From positions 1 through 52,070 of the forward strand of contig CACLGW010000006.1 in NCBI GenBank assembly GCA_902606525.1: a DNA stretch of 52,070 nt. The letters run 5' to 3'. Below, piece after piece: positions 44,381-52,070 of the stretch. Within the stretch, counting starts at the first letter, position 1. Each line of letters begins with the position of its first letter. The stretch comes from an uncultured Bacteroidota bacterium (GTDB taxonomy: Bacteria > Bacteroidota > Bacteroidia > Flavobacteriales > Flavobacteriaceae). The notes below the pieces were generated by a model, which was not told the DNA's origin, made no database searches, and was given only the letters and a program-made list of their open reading frames with translations. Both the position numbers and the translations under genes were made by a program.

Positions 44381-45871
44381 TTAGTTGATTTGTTCTAAAA
44401 AGGAATGCGCTGATTTGAGAAGATTAGTTTTTTTATCAATATCCATTTTATCAAAATTTCTAACAAGCATTCTCATTCTTGGATTTTTGTCAAAAAAATC
44501 TCTGTGGTTATCTATAAAATTCCAGAAAAGGGAGTCCCATACACCAGACCATTCACCTTTTTTATAATTACTCATTTTTAGTATGTAACTACTCCCACTA
44601 ATGTAGGGTTTTGTTGACATTAGTCCTCCATCAGCAAATTGACTCATTCCATAAACGTTTGGAACCATGACCCAATCATATGAATCAATAAACATTTCCA
44701 TAAACCATCTGTAAACCTCATCTGGGTCAAACTCACACAACAACATAAAATTTCCGAGAATCATAAGTCTTTCAATATGATGAACATAACCAGTTTTTAA
44801 AATTTTTCTTATTGAATCGTCAACAGGTAATATGCCGGTTGAAGCGTCATAAAATGATTTAGGTATTTTTCTTTTAAAACCCCAAAAATTTTTAGTTCTT
44901 TCCTCGCTACCCTTGACAATATAAATCCCCCTAATAAACTCTCTCCATCCAATAATTTGTCGTATAAAGCCTTCACATGAATTTAATGGAATGTCATTTT
45001 TGTTGTAAAAAACCATCGTCTTTTCTAATACAAAATTAACATCGAGAAGACCTGTGTTTAGCAAGGGGGATAATAAGCTGTGATTCAAAAAAATTTCATT
45101 ATTGACTATTGAATCTTCATAAGGTCCAAACTCCTTGAATCTTTCTTCTAAAAAACTTTCAAACCAGTTTCTCGACTGTTCAAAATCAGTTGGGAAATTG
45201 AAATTACCATCTAAATCTCCTGGATTTTTAAGATAATTTTTTTTTACATATTCTAATGATTTTGATAAAAGTACTTTTTCATTGAGAACAGATTTTACTT
45301 TTGGTGGAATTTTATTGATTGGATATTTTTCTCTGTTCATAGAATCATATGTCCAATCACCTCCATCAGGCTTTCCACTTTCATCCATTAGAATTCCAGT
45401 TTTTTTTCTTTGTAATTTATAGAAAGACGTTTGAAAAAATTTTTTCTTTTCAGGTTTGAAAAAATCAGAATCAACTTTTTTATTTATAAACATTGGATTT
45501 TCTAATAAATCAAGTTTAATATCAAATTTTTTACAATAACGTTTTAGTCTTTTTTCAATTAAATAATCAACGGGATCGATTATTCTAATTGATTTAAATT
45601 TAATTGAAATTTTTTCAATCAAACTTCTTATATCTGACATCTCACTTATTGAGTCAATATACTCGACATCGAAACCAATATTTTTTAAATAGTTCTCATA
45701 TTTTTTCATAGATAGCCTGTGAAAAACAAGTTTTTGTTTTAGGAACCTATAATTTTTAAAAAATAGAAACTCTTCGATTAAAAAAATTTTATTTTTTTTC
45801 AACAGTAATGGTGATTTTTCAAACAATTGATTTGGTAAGACTATTGACGCAAACTTTTCTATTGTAGCCAT
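44381..45871 (-). CDS. PhrB-like (6-4)/CryPro photolyase without the Fe-S cysteines
   Basis: A 496-residue protein of the FeS-BCP/CryPro (PhrB) branch. Recognisable parts are EGFIRQIIGWREFIRGIY (about 303-320), GYVHHIERLMILGNFMLL, and the WVMVPNVYGMSQFADGG and STKPYISGSSYILKMSNY flavin-pocket blocks. In PhrB, four cysteines hold a [4Fe-4S] cluster: one near the start of the GY-HH helix and a CxxC plus Cys after MSNY. Here that region reads MSNYKKGEWSGVWDSLFW, and no cysteine occurs at any of the four places. The cluster is therefore absent. Likely substrate is (6-4) photoproducts or a signalling role. It overlaps the cry-DASH gene by 13 bp. Confidence 0.85.
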   Translation of the reverse strand: MATIEKFASIVLPNQLFEKSPLLLKKNKIFLIEEFLFFKNYRFLKQKLVFHRLSMKKYENYLKNIGFDVEYIDSISEMSDIRSLIEKISIKFKSIRIIDPVDYLIEKRLKRYCKKFDIKLDLLENPMFINKKVDSDFFKPEKKKFFQTSFYKLQRKKTGILMDESGKPDGGDWTYDSMNREKYPINKIPPKVKSVLNEKVLLSKSLEYVKKNYLKNPGDLDGNFNFPTDFEQSRNWFESFLEERFKEFGPYEDSIVNNEIFLNHSLLSPLLNTGLLDVNFVLEKTMVFYNKNDIPLNSCEGFIRQIIGWREFIRGIYIVKGSEERTKNFWGFKRKIPKSFYDASTGILPVDDSIRKILKTGYVHHIERLMILGNFMLLCEFDPDEVYRWFMEMFIDSYDWVMVPNVYGMSQFADGGLMSTKPYISGSSYILKMSNYKKGEWSGVWDSLFWNFIDNHRDFFDKNPRMRMLVRNFDKMDIDKKTNLLKSAHSFLEQIN

Positions 45872-47157
45872 AAATTTTGAAATTTATTTTGTGAATCATA
45901 TTTTTGAGCTTGCCATGATATGTCAAATTTTCTATCCCTGGGATCGTTGCCTACACCTGAAACATACATCCAATTACCATAGTTGCTATGAACATCATAG
46001 TCTATTAATTGAGATTCAAAATAAGCTGCCCCCATCCTCCAATCCATCAAAAGCTCCCTTGCAAAAAAAGAAGCCGCATTTTGTCTTCCACGGTTGCTCA
46101 TCCAACCTGTTTTTTTAATTTCAATCATATTTGCATTCACAAAAGGCTCTGAAGTAGTTCCATTTATCCAAGAATTTAATTTATTCTTATCATTAAGCCA
46201 ATTGTATTTGTTGCTTAGAATCCCTTTTAACTGAAAGATTTTATTTCTATGTTTAAGTGAAATATATTTAAAATAATCCCTCCAAATTAACTCAAAAATC
46301 ATCCAATATGTGGATTGATTTTTTTTAATTTCTTTTTCATATTTCATTACCTCCCAATATATTTGACGAGCAGATAAAGATCCATTTGCTAACCAAGCAG
46401 ATAATTTTGAACTATAATCTTTACCTATTAAGCCATTTCGGGTTTGCTTATAATAAGACAGTTTTTTTGTTTCCCAGAAGTAATTGTTTAATCTATCTCT
46501 TCCTGATTTACTACCGCCTTTAAATGGAAAAGCTGAATTAGGGTGTAGTTTGATATCTTCAAACCCATAATCAGCTAAAACTGGTATTTTAAAATCTTTA
46601 TTTAAAATATTTTGTTTAGGAAAACAAGGAATCTCAGGATAGCTATAACGTACTTTACAACTTTTTTCACATTCCTTTCGAAAAACAGTATAAACTTCAG
46701 GTATATTTTCAACTTCCATAGGTATATCCTCAGGGTGAAATAAAAACTGGTCGTAAAAAGAGTGAACCAAAACCTTATCTGAAAGTTTACTTCTTAATGC
46801 ATTAGAAATATTTTGTTCTTCTTGGGTCCACTCTTTTTGATAGTAAAAATCAGTTATGCCCAGAGTATCAATCCATTTAGGTATTCCGATCTCAGGACTT
46901 TGGCATTCTATGATAATGGATATATTTTTTTTTGCTAAATCTTCTTTTAATTGCTCTAGAGATTCGATTAGAAATTGAACTCTGAATTTCCCTGTTTTTT
47001 TAAAACCCAAAGGGGTATCGATAAATTGTTTTGGATCAAAGGCAAAATATGCAACTATCTGCTCACACTTATTTGCAGCATTATGGAAGGCATAGTGATC
47101 TTCTAAGCGCAAATCGTTACGTAGCCATATTAGAGCTTTTTTTATAACGTGCTGCAT
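45859..47157 (-). CDS. DASH-type cryptochrome/photolyase
   Basis: A 432-residue member of the cryptochrome DASH group. The N-terminal domain begins [20 protein letters not shown] (about 8-27). The FAD domain contains [20 protein letters not shown] and [15 protein letters not shown], and ends in the DASH signature [23 protein letters not shown] proteins repair CPDs in single-stranded DNA and bind MTHF and FAD. Length is close to other bacterial DASH proteins. It overlaps the DUF2256 gene by 16 bp upstream and the PhrB-like gene by 13 bp downstream, so these four genes are translated from one mRNA. Confidence 0.92.
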   Translation of the reverse strand: MQHVIKKALIWLRNDLRLEDHYAFHNAANKCEQIVAYFAFDPKQFIDTPLGFKKTGKFRVQFLIESLEQLKEDLAKKNISIIIECQSPEIGIPKWIDTLGITDFYYQKEWTQEEQNISNALRSKLSDKVLVHSFYDQFLFHPEDIPMEVENIPEVYTVFRKECEKSCKVRYSYPEIPCFPKQNILNKDFKIPVLADYGFEDIKLHPNSAFPFKGGSKSGRDRLNNYFWETKKLSYYKQTRNGLIGKDYSSKLSAWLANGSLSARQIYWEVMKYEKEIKKNQSTYWMIFELIWRDYFKYISLKHRNKIFQLKGILSNKYNWLNDKNKLNSWINGTTSEPFVNANMIEIKKTGWMSNRGRQNAASFFARELLMDWRMGAAYFESQLIDYDVHSNYGNWMYVSGVGNDPRDRKFDISWQAQKYDSQNKFQNLWLQ

Positions 47158-47276
47158 CTTTTACTACAATATTTTACTTGATTCCAATCTCTTTCCCACT
47201 TTTTTCTCCAAGAAAAAGGTAGTCCACATTTTAAACAAATTTTTTGTGGAAGATTTCTTTTTAAAATTCTCTTCAT
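47142..47276 (-). CDS. DUF2256 zinc-ribbon microprotein
   Basis: A 44-residue protein too short for routine gene calling. It has C14-x2-C17 and C37-x3-C41 ([18 protein letters not shown], then YCSKRC), the DUF2256 signature, and is rich in basic residues. Its ATG overlaps the CPD photolyase stop as ATGA. Its stop lies 16 bp inside the cry-DASH gene. Both overlaps support translation in the operon. The family recurs beside photolyase genes and its function is unknown. A small zinc-binding accessory for the neighbouring enzymes is plausible but not shown. Confidence 0.85.
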   Translation of the reverse strand: MKRILKRNLPQKICLKCGLPFSWRKKWERDWNQVKYCSKRCSTL

Positions 47277-48577
47277 ATCTTATTTAAGGCCAATTTATAA
47301 GTAAGTAAACATCTTTCTCTTGCCTCCTTATGATCTACTATAGGCTTTGGATAATTGGTTTCTTGAAAATTTGGGACCCATCTTTTAATATATTTAAATT
47401 CCTTATCAAACTTTTTAATTTGTTCTGTAGGATTGAAGATTCTGAAATAAGGTGCCGCATCAACACCGCAGCCAGCGACCCATTGCCAATTTCCGATGTT
47501 ACTGGACATTTCATAATCAAAAAGTTTTTTTGCAAAATAGGCTTCACCCCATCGCCAATCAATTAAAAGATGCTTACATAGAAAGCTTCCAGCCAACATA
47601 CGGACTCGATTATGCATAAAACCAGTTTGATTCAACTCACGCATTCCAGCGTCCACAAATGGGTAACCAGTTTCACCAATACACCACTTTTTGAAATCAT
47701 TTTCATCATTTCTCCATTCAATACGGTCATATTGTGGTTTAAAACTAGATTTTTTAGTGTGAGGGAAATGCCATAAAATTTGCATGAAAAATTCTCTCCA
47801 AATCAATTCTTTTAAAAAAGTATGATTTTTTCTGCTTATAGATTGTTCAACAGCTTTTCTAATACTGATAGTACCAAATCGCAAGCAAACCCCAATTCGT
47901 GAAGTTTTGTCTAATGAAGGAAAATTTCGAGTTTCTTCGTATTCATCTATAATTGTATTATTTAAAATTGGCTTAGGTTGGGTTAAATTACTTTTGAAAA
48001 ATCCAAGATCTGATAAACTACACTTAGGAAGTGAACTAGAATTATAACATTTATCTAATAAATTCTCAGAGGAAAAATGGATAATTGGTTTTTCATTATA
48101 AAGAGATAACCATTTTTTTGAATAGGGAGTATACACTTTATATGGGTTTCCGTCATCTTTAATGACATCATTTTTCTGAAAAATTACCTGATCTTTATAC
48201 TGTTCAAAAATTATACCTTTTTGACTAAGAAATTTTTTAATTTCTTTATCTCTTTTTGTTGCGTAAGGTTCATAATCTTCGTTACAAACGACCTTACTAA
48301 TAGGCCATTTTTCAATTAGTTCATTAAGGATTACCTTAGGAGTGCCATGATAAATTCCGACGGTACATCTGTTCCTCTTCATAGCACTATCAATGGCACC
48401 TAAGGCTAACAAAATAAATTCTATTCGAGCATCTTTTTTATCAAGCTTATTTAAGATATTTGAATCAAATATAAAAATTGGTATAACCTTATTAATTCCT
48501 TGTAATGCTTGGTAAAATCCATGGTTATCATCAACTCTTAAATCTCGTCTGAACCAAAACAAGGTATATTTTTTCAA
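47273..48577 (-). CDS. phrB: Class I CPD photolyase
   Basis: A 434-residue deoxyribodipyrimidine photolyase. [20 protein letters not shown] (about 6-25) opens the antenna domain. The FAD domain contains [49 protein letters not shown] and the classical [21 protein letters not shown], split over about 359-380, which holds the flavin-contacting Asn. It uses blue light to split cyclobutane pyrimidine dimers. No ATG lies near the start, and TTG at 48577 is used by necessity. The SDR gene precedes by 5 bp and DUF2256 overlaps its stop by 4 bp. Confidence 0.94.
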   Translation of the reverse strand: MKKYTLFWFRRDLRVDDNHGFYQALQGINKVIPIFIFDSNILNKLDKKDARIEFILLALGAIDSAMKRNRCTVGIYHGTPKVILNELIEKWPISKVVCNEDYEPYATKRDKEIKKFLSQKGIIFEQYKDQVIFQKNDVIKDDGNPYKVYTPYSKKWLSLYNEKPIIHFSSENLLDKCYNSSSLPKCSLSDLGFFKSNLTQPKPILNNTIIDEYEETRNFPSLDKTSRIGVCLRFGTISIRKAVEQSISRKNHTFLKELIWREFFMQILWHFPHTKKSSFKPQYDRIEWRNDENDFKKWCIGETGYPFVDAGMRELNQTGFMHNRVRMLAGSFLCKHLLIDWRWGEAYFAKKLFDYEMSSNIGNWQWVAGCGVDAAPYFRIFNPTEQIKKFDKEFKYIKRWVPNFQETNYPKPIVDHKEARERCLLTYKLALNKI

Positions 48578-48582
48578 TTTTT

Positions 48583-49284
48583 TTATGTTTTTAAATTTCC
48601 AATTCCACCATCAAGCTGTAAAACTCTACCAGTCATCCAACTACTCTCATCGCCAAGAAGGAAAGCAGCAGCTTGAGCTATTTCCTTTGCACTACCTATT
48701 CTACCGAGAGGGTGACGTTCATTGGCCTTTTCTATTTTGGTATCATTATTTAAAAATTTAGAAGCTAACGGAGTATTTACAAGAGAAGGTGCAATTGCAT
48801 TTACTCTAATTTTAGGAGCAAATTCTGCAGCCAGTGATCGTGTGAGACCTTCTAAAGCACCTTTGGATGTGGCTACAGAACTATGGAAAGGCATACCTGT
48901 CTGAACTGCAACTGTACTAAAAAATACTATAGATGCGTTCCCAGACGCACTTAGATTTCCTAAAACGTTTTTCAAAGAATTGATAGCACCGGTAACATTG
49001 ATTTGAAAATCTTTTTCAAATGCTTCTACCGAAAGCCCCTTAAAAGGTCTAAGATTAATACTTCCTGGGCAGTAAACAAAACCATCTAGCTTCTCAGGAA
49101 GGGTAGATGTGTCTAAAATCTCTGAAGTTGCATCAAAAGTTATATGATGCGCGTTAAGCCCCGTTAAATTGTCGCTTGATCTGCTAGCTATATAGATCTC
49201 GTTTGATGTGGAAAGAATATCAGCTAAGGCCAGGCCAATTCCTGAGCTTCCACCAATTATTAATATATTTTTATTTTTAATCAT
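48583..49284 (-). CDS. SDR-family protein of the photolyase operon lacking the catalytic tyrosine
   Basis: A 233-residue short-chain dehydrogenase. The Rossmann motif GGSSGIGLAL (11-20) and the C-terminal LDGGIGNL are intact. S123 is the likely catalytic serine. The active-site Tyr-x-x-x-Lys reads V137-A-T-S-K141, so the lysine is kept but the tyrosine is replaced by valine. I recall the same replacement in related flavobacterial SDRs beside photolyases, which suggests a conserved non-reductase role. The gene overlaps the SRPBCC gene by 4 bp (ATGA), placing it in the light-repair operon. Substrate unknown. Confidence 0.85.
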   Translation of the reverse strand: MIKNKNILIIGGSSGIGLALADILSTSNEIYIASRSSDNLTGLNAHHITFDATSEILDTSTLPEKLDGFVYCPGSINLRPFKGLSVEAFEKDFQINVTGAINSLKNVLGNLSASGNASIVFFSTVAVQTGMPFHSSVATSKGALEGLTRSLAAEFAPKIRVNAIAPSLVNTPLASKFLNNDTKIEKANERHPLGRIGSAKEIAQAAAFLLGDESSWMTGRVLQLDGGIGNLKT

Positions 49285-49748
49285 AATGAGTAAGGTCCAA
49301 ATAATTCAATTAATGCTTTTTTTCTGTATTCAAATATTTCTTTCAGCTTTGGAGCTACAAGTATTGGATTAGCAATTCTTCCAATAATGCCTAATGGAAT
49401 TTTATAATCCACTATATCAATCATTTCGACTCCATTTTCAATTGACTTTATAAAATGTTTGTGATGCCAAAGAGAATATGGTCCAAAGCGTTGTTCATCT
49501 ACAAAATAATTACCTTTATCTACATGAGTTATTTCAGTAACCCACTTAGTTGGAATACCAAATAATGGAGTAACAATGTATTGAATAATTTGTCCAGCAT
49601 ACATTTTATCAGGCACATCATTTAGGATTTTAAATCCCATATAGTCTGGTGTAATTCTTTTAAGGTTTTTCGGATCAGACAGAAAATTCCATGCATGATT
49701 TTTAGATATAGGTAGGTTTTGAATCGTTTTTAAACGATATATTTTCAT
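49281..49748 (-). CDS. SRPBCC-family ligand-binding protein, first gene of the photolyase operon
   Basis: A 155-residue START/polyketide-cyclase-like protein. The opening KIYRLKTIQNLPISKNHAWNFLSDPKN, split over residues 2-28, and later DEQRFGPYSLWHHKHF are typical of this bacterial SRPBCC branch. The C-terminal helix ends IFEYRKKALIELFG. It probably binds a hydrophobic small molecule in the cytoplasm. The ATG at 49748 is preferred over a TTG at 49775. That TTG lies inside the control region, upstream of the likely transcription start. This is the first gene after the promoter, and its stop overlaps the SDR start by 4 bp. Confidence 0.85.
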   Translation of the reverse strand: MKIYRLKTIQNLPISKNHAWNFLSDPKNLKRITPDYMGFKILNDVPDKMYAGQIIQYIVTPLFGIPTKWVTEITHVDKGNYFVDEQRFGPYSLWHHKHFIKSIENGVEMIDIVDYKIPLGIIGRIANPILVAPKLKEIFEYRKKALIELFGPYSL

Positions 49749-49758
49749 AGCAATTTTT

Positions 49759-49798
49759 GTTACAAATATAAACAATGGTTAACATATTTGTATGTAAC
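49759..49798. promoter_or_regulatory. Imperfect inverted repeat (candidate operator) of the photolyase operon
   Basis: GTTACAAATAT (49759-49769) is mirrored by ATATTTG-TATGTAAC (49784-49798), an 11-base match interrupted by four extra bases in the right arm. The left arm covers the -7 element. The right arm falls at about the -33 position, so a bound repressor would block polymerase. Light-dependent photolyase operons in other bacteria are controlled by MerR-type LitR/CarH proteins through such sites. The assignment here is inference, since no regulator gene is in view. Confidence 0.5.
49763..49770 (-). promoter_or_regulatory. -7 element of the photolyase operon promoter
   Basis: TATATTTG on the minus strand is a full match to TAnnTTTG, 14 bp before the SRPBCC ATG. 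The upstream -33 region has no good TTTG at 19-21 bp spacing, which would suit an activator-dependent or regulated promoter. Confidence 0.55.
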
Positions 49799-49867
49799 TT
49801 AAACAAGATAATTGTTTATATTTTCAACGGTTAATAATAAAAGTTTAAACATTTAACAACTATAAAT

Positions 49868-49875
49868 TATATTTG
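49868..49875 (+). promoter_or_regulatory. -7 element of the DUF2911 gene promoter
   Basis: TATATTTG matches TAnnTTTG exactly and lies 19 bp before the ATG. A GTTTA at 49843-49847, 20 bp upstream, is a partial match to the -33 element. Confidence 0.5.
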
Positions 49876-49894
49876 AATAATAAAAATAAAAAAA

Positions 49895-50731
49895 ATGAAA
49901 AAAATAAAGTATTTATTAATTATTTGTTGCACATCAAGTTTAGCACAAATCCAAACACCTCAATCTAGTCCCAAAGCTTCAATTAATCAAACAGTTGGTC
50001 TGACTGAAGTCAAAATAGAATATTCTAGACCTGCCATACGAGGAAGAATAATCATGGGAGATTTAGTTCCTTTCGGTGAGATTTGGAGAACTGGTGCTAA
50101 CGCAAACACTATAATTTCTTTTAGCGACGATGTGAAGGTTGGAGGAAAATCATTAAAAGCTGGTAAATATTCTATCTTTTCTCGTCCTGGAATATCAATG
50201 TGGGAAGTTTTTTTTTATACACAATATGATAATTGGAATTTACCTGATAAATGGGATACAGATAATGTAGCTGCTGTTGTAGAAATAAAAACCCAGAAAC
50301 TAAAACAAATTAAGGAGCACTTCACTGTAGCTATTGATAATTTGTCAAATCAAGGTGCGACTATCGATTTTGAATGGGAAAACACCAAAATATCTATACC
50401 ACTTGAAGTACCCACAGATGAAAAAACAATGGCTTCAATAAATATGGTAATGAGAGGTAAGCCAACGGCTCGGGATTATTACGCAGCTGCAATTTACTTT
50501 AGAGAAAGTGGAAGAGACTTACAGAAAGCAAAAAAATGGATTTCCACAGCTATTGATATGGATGGGGGCAAATATTGGATGTATAGACAACAAGCCTTAA
50601 TTCTAGCTGAATTAAATGAAAAGGAAGCTGCGATACTAGCATCAAAAAACTCTTTGAAACTTGCTGAAAAAGCAGGAAATAAAGACTATATCCGCTTAAA
50701 TAATAAGTCTATAGTTGAGTGGTCAAATTAA
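49895..50731 (+). CDS. DUF2911 exported protein
   Basis: A 278-residue exported protein with signal peptide 1-17 (CTSSLAQ). The conserved DUF2911 part is PKASINQTVGLTEVKIEYSRPAIRGR, split over about 26-51, then GEIWRTGANANTIISFS and LKAGKYSIFSRPG. The C-terminal 90 residues form TPR-like helices (DYYAAAIYFRESGRDLQKAKKW, WMYRQQALILAELNEKEAA). DUF2911 is widespread in Bacteroidota with no known activity. The gene has its own promoter, divergent from the light-repair operon with 146 bp between the two start codons. Confidence 0.88.
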   Translation: MKKIKYLLIICCTSSLAQIQTPQSSPKASINQTVGLTEVKIEYSRPAIRGRIIMGDLVPFGEIWRTGANANTIISFSDDVKVGGKSLKAGKYSIFSRPGISMWEVFFYTQYDNWNLPDKWDTDNVAAVVEIKTQKLKQIKEHFTVAIDNLSNQGATIDFEWENTKISIPLEVPTDEKTMASINMVMRGKPTARDYYAAAIYFRESGRDLQKAKKWISTAIDMDGGKYWMYRQQALILAELNEKEAAILASKNSLKLAEKAGNKDYIRLNNKSIVEWSN

Positions 50732-50781
50732 TTATTGTATTAGTGATTGTCGATTATCTTCAATTCTAAAATTTCAACTTT

Positions 50782-51522
50782 TTGTTTGAATTAAATTTAT
50801 TTGATTTCGGTGTTGTTGCATTTTGTGCCTTTTTACTTGGGATTTCAAAATCTGGTATAAAAGGTATTGCAACTCTAATAGTTACTGGTTTTGCATTGGT
50901 ATATGGTGCAAAAAATTCTACTGGAATCTTAATGCCTCTTTTACTTGTTGGGGACGTATTTGCAATTACTTACTATAAACGCTATGTTGATTGGTCCTAT
51001 ATTATTAAACTGATTCCCTGGATGGTTTTAGGGGTTTTGATAGGAGTTATTGGAGGGTCTTATATATCTGATGATTTATTTAAATATGGAATGGCAGTAA
51101 TAATATTATTCAGCGTAGGTCTAATGTATTTAATGGAAAATAAAAAAGAAAAAAATATTCCTAGAAATTTAATTTTTGTCAGCTCCATGGGAACTTTAGC
51201 AGGTTTCACAACTATGGTAGGAAATTTAGCAGGAGTTTTTTCTAATATTTATTTTTTAGCAATGAGAATACCTAAAAACACTTTTATAGGAACAGCAGCA
51301 TGGTTATTTTTCGTTATTAATTCTTTTAAAATACCATTCCATATATGGTCATGGGGCACCATCAACGAGGCTTCAATATTAAAAAGTCTAGAATTAGTTC
51401 CATTTGTCATCCTAGGACTTGTTGTTGGGGTTATTCTTGTAAAAAAAATAAATGATAATACATTTCGAAAACTTATTCTGTTTCTAACAGCATTTGGAGG
51501 AATTCTAATTTTATTTAATTAA
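50782..51522 (+). CDS. TauE/SafE-family membrane permease
   Basis: A 246-residue inner-membrane protein with about seven to eight hydrophobic segments. The conserved GISKSGIKGIATLIV (about 20-34) and TLAGFTTMVGNLAGVFSNIYFLA, split over about 138-160, are the two repeat signatures of the TauE/SafE family, exporters or importers of sulfite, sulfonates or other anions. The substrate is not evident. No ATG lies in the first 60 codons before the first helix, and a stop lies at 50767-50769, so TTG at 50782 is the only sensible start. Its end overlaps the convergent CutC-type frame by 8 bp. Confidence 0.85.
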   Translation: MFELNLFDFGVVAFCAFLLGISKSGIKGIATLIVTGFALVYGAKNSTGILMPLLLVGDVFAITYYKRYVDWSYIIKLIPWMVLGVLIGVIGGSYISDDLFKYGMAVIILFSVGLMYLMENKKEKNIPRNLIFVSSMGTLAGFTTMVGNLAGVFSNIYFLAMRIPKNTFIGTAAWLFFVINSFKIPFHIWSWGTINEASILKSLELVPFVILGLVVGVILVKKINDNTFRKLILFLTAFGGILILFN

Positions 51523-52070
51523 ACTTGAAAGCTTGGACCACTTCACTAAGTATTTTAATATTAGTAATTTTTAGTGGTTGATTTAAAAATGACAATTTTT
51601 TATTCACTCCATTAGGTATTTTTACTTTGTTCGATTCTTTTCCAGCCGATAGATGAATAGAAGAAAATCCTGATTCTTTAAAAATTTTGCAGTTATCTAT
51701 TCCAATTCCACTTCCAGGCATGATATTAATTTTCGAACCAAATCTCTTGTTCCAATCAATTAGTTTGCTGATCCCGTCTATTGCTTTTTCACTTTGCCCT
51801 GAAGTTAATATACAATCGAATCCAACTTCTATAAGTTGTTCTAAAGCTTCTACGGTAAATCCTTGTTCAACAGCGAATTTTTTAGCACCTTCACCGGCCA
51901 AAATAACATGAGGAGTTTTTTCCATTACATCTTGAGCTAATGCAGCTACATGCATAATATTTTCTACAGCCAAAACAGCTCCACAATTCCCATTATGGTC
52001 CATAACACATGCGTCTAATGTAACAATACCATCTCGATCGGGAGCTCCGCCTTTACCTACAGAGTTATTT
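51515..52070 (-). CDS. Chimeric frame: isoaspartyl peptidase/asparaginase N-part joined to CutC C-part (5' partial)
   Basis: One uninterrupted minus-strand frame enters from the right edge. From the edge to about 51857 it reads GKGGAPDRDGIVTLDACV, MDHNGNCGAVLAVENIMH and MEKTPHVILAGEGAKKFAVE, which is the N-terminal chain of a Ntn-type isoaspartyl peptidase/asparaginase. From about 51850 on it becomes EALEQLIEVGFDCILTSGQ and INIMPGSGIGIDN, ending in IHLSAGKES, which is the C-terminal half of the CutC TIM-barrel. The peptidase's nucleophile Thr region and the first half of CutC are absent. These two genes are commonly neighbours in this order in flavobacteria, so an in-frame deletion between them explains the join. 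Neither activity should survive. An assembly join is the alternative. Confidence 0.75.
   Translation of the reverse strand, partial: NNSVGKGGAPDRDGIVTLDACVMDHNGNCGAVLAVENIMHVAALAQDVMEKTPHVILAGEGAKKFAVEQGFTVEALEQLIEVGFDCILTSGQSEKAIDGISKLIDWNKRFGSKINIMPGSGIGIDNCKIFKESGFSSIHLSAGKESNKVKIPNGVNKKLSFLNQPLKITNIKILSEVVQAFKFN

Noticed and set aside
49748-49775. Longer SRPBCC start at TTG 49775
   Set aside because: It would begin upstream of the predicted transcription start and inside the inverted repeat. The ATG at 49748 gives the usual family N-terminus.
1-52070. CRISPR arrays, insertion sequences, integrases or phage genes
   Set aside because: No regularly spaced repeats, no transposase or integrase-like frames and no terminal inverted repeats were noticed. 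Repeats seen are short and confined to promoter regions.

Overview
The window looks like a chromosomal segment of a marine-type Flavobacteriia (Bacteroidota). The DNA is AT-rich (about one third G+C by eye). Genes are tightly packed, often with 1-15 bp overlaps, and most lack Shine-Dalgarno sequences. Several upstream regions carry the Bacteroidota -7 element TAnnTTTG. Families typical of this phylum are present: a TonB receptor paired with a DUF4249 lipoprotein, DUF6503, DUF4290, a START-like protein next to class IV aminotransferase, YqgE, HU and fmt, and a CcsB-CcsA fusion. No insertion sequence, phage gene or CRISPR array was seen.

Layout. 1-4909: end of a DUF6503 gene, a fructokinase-like PfkB kinase and a TonB receptor/DUF4249 pair, all on the minus strand. 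5022-17661: a sugar-acid locus. It holds myo-inositol oxygenase, mannonate dehydratase, an SDR (likely fructuronate reductase), two Tat-exported Gfo/Idh oxidoreductases, a tandem DUF1080 protein, glucuronate isomerase, a three-part TRAP transporter and a PLP-dependent decarboxylase-like protein. Read together, the enzymes can take myo-inositol or imported uronate through glucuronate, fructuronate and mannonate to 2-keto-3-deoxygluconate (KDG). No KDG kinase or aldolase is visible here. 17688-25346: MscS-type channel, large BNR-repeat protein, zinc metalloprotease, TerB-like protein and a small membrane protein. 25421-35640: cytochrome c maturation fusion protein, then a run of DUF2520, KdsC-like phosphatase, Maf, lipoprotein, PIG-L deacetylase, a 28-residue membrane peptide and a sodium:solute symporter. 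A tRNA-Met follows on the minus strand.

35856-42496: conserved housekeeping genes (START-like, class IV aminotransferase, YqgE, HU, fmt, ATPase, DUF493, DUF4290, murA), interrupted by a 530 bp stretch with no convincing gene. 42545-49748: a compact minus-strand light-repair operon. It encodes four different photolyase/cryptochrome family proteins, the small companions DUF2256 and DUF2805, an SDR and an SRPBCC protein, behind one promoter with an imperfect inverted repeat over its -7 box. 49895-52070: DUF2911 protein, a TauE/SafE permease, and at the right edge an open frame joining the N-terminal part of an isoaspartyl peptidase/asparaginase to the C-terminal part of CutC.

The points most worth following are the asparaginase-CutC chimera, the light-repair operon (one member lacks the iron-sulfur cysteines, its SDR lacks the catalytic tyrosine), the inositol-oxygenase/uronate locus with periplasmic keto-sugar enzymes, a class IV aminotransferase that has lost its PLP lysine, a PLP decarboxylase with no usable start codon for its full-length frame, and a 28-residue peptide gene translationally linked to both neighbours. 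All functions are inferred from sequence motifs and family recognition. Nothing was searched against a database.
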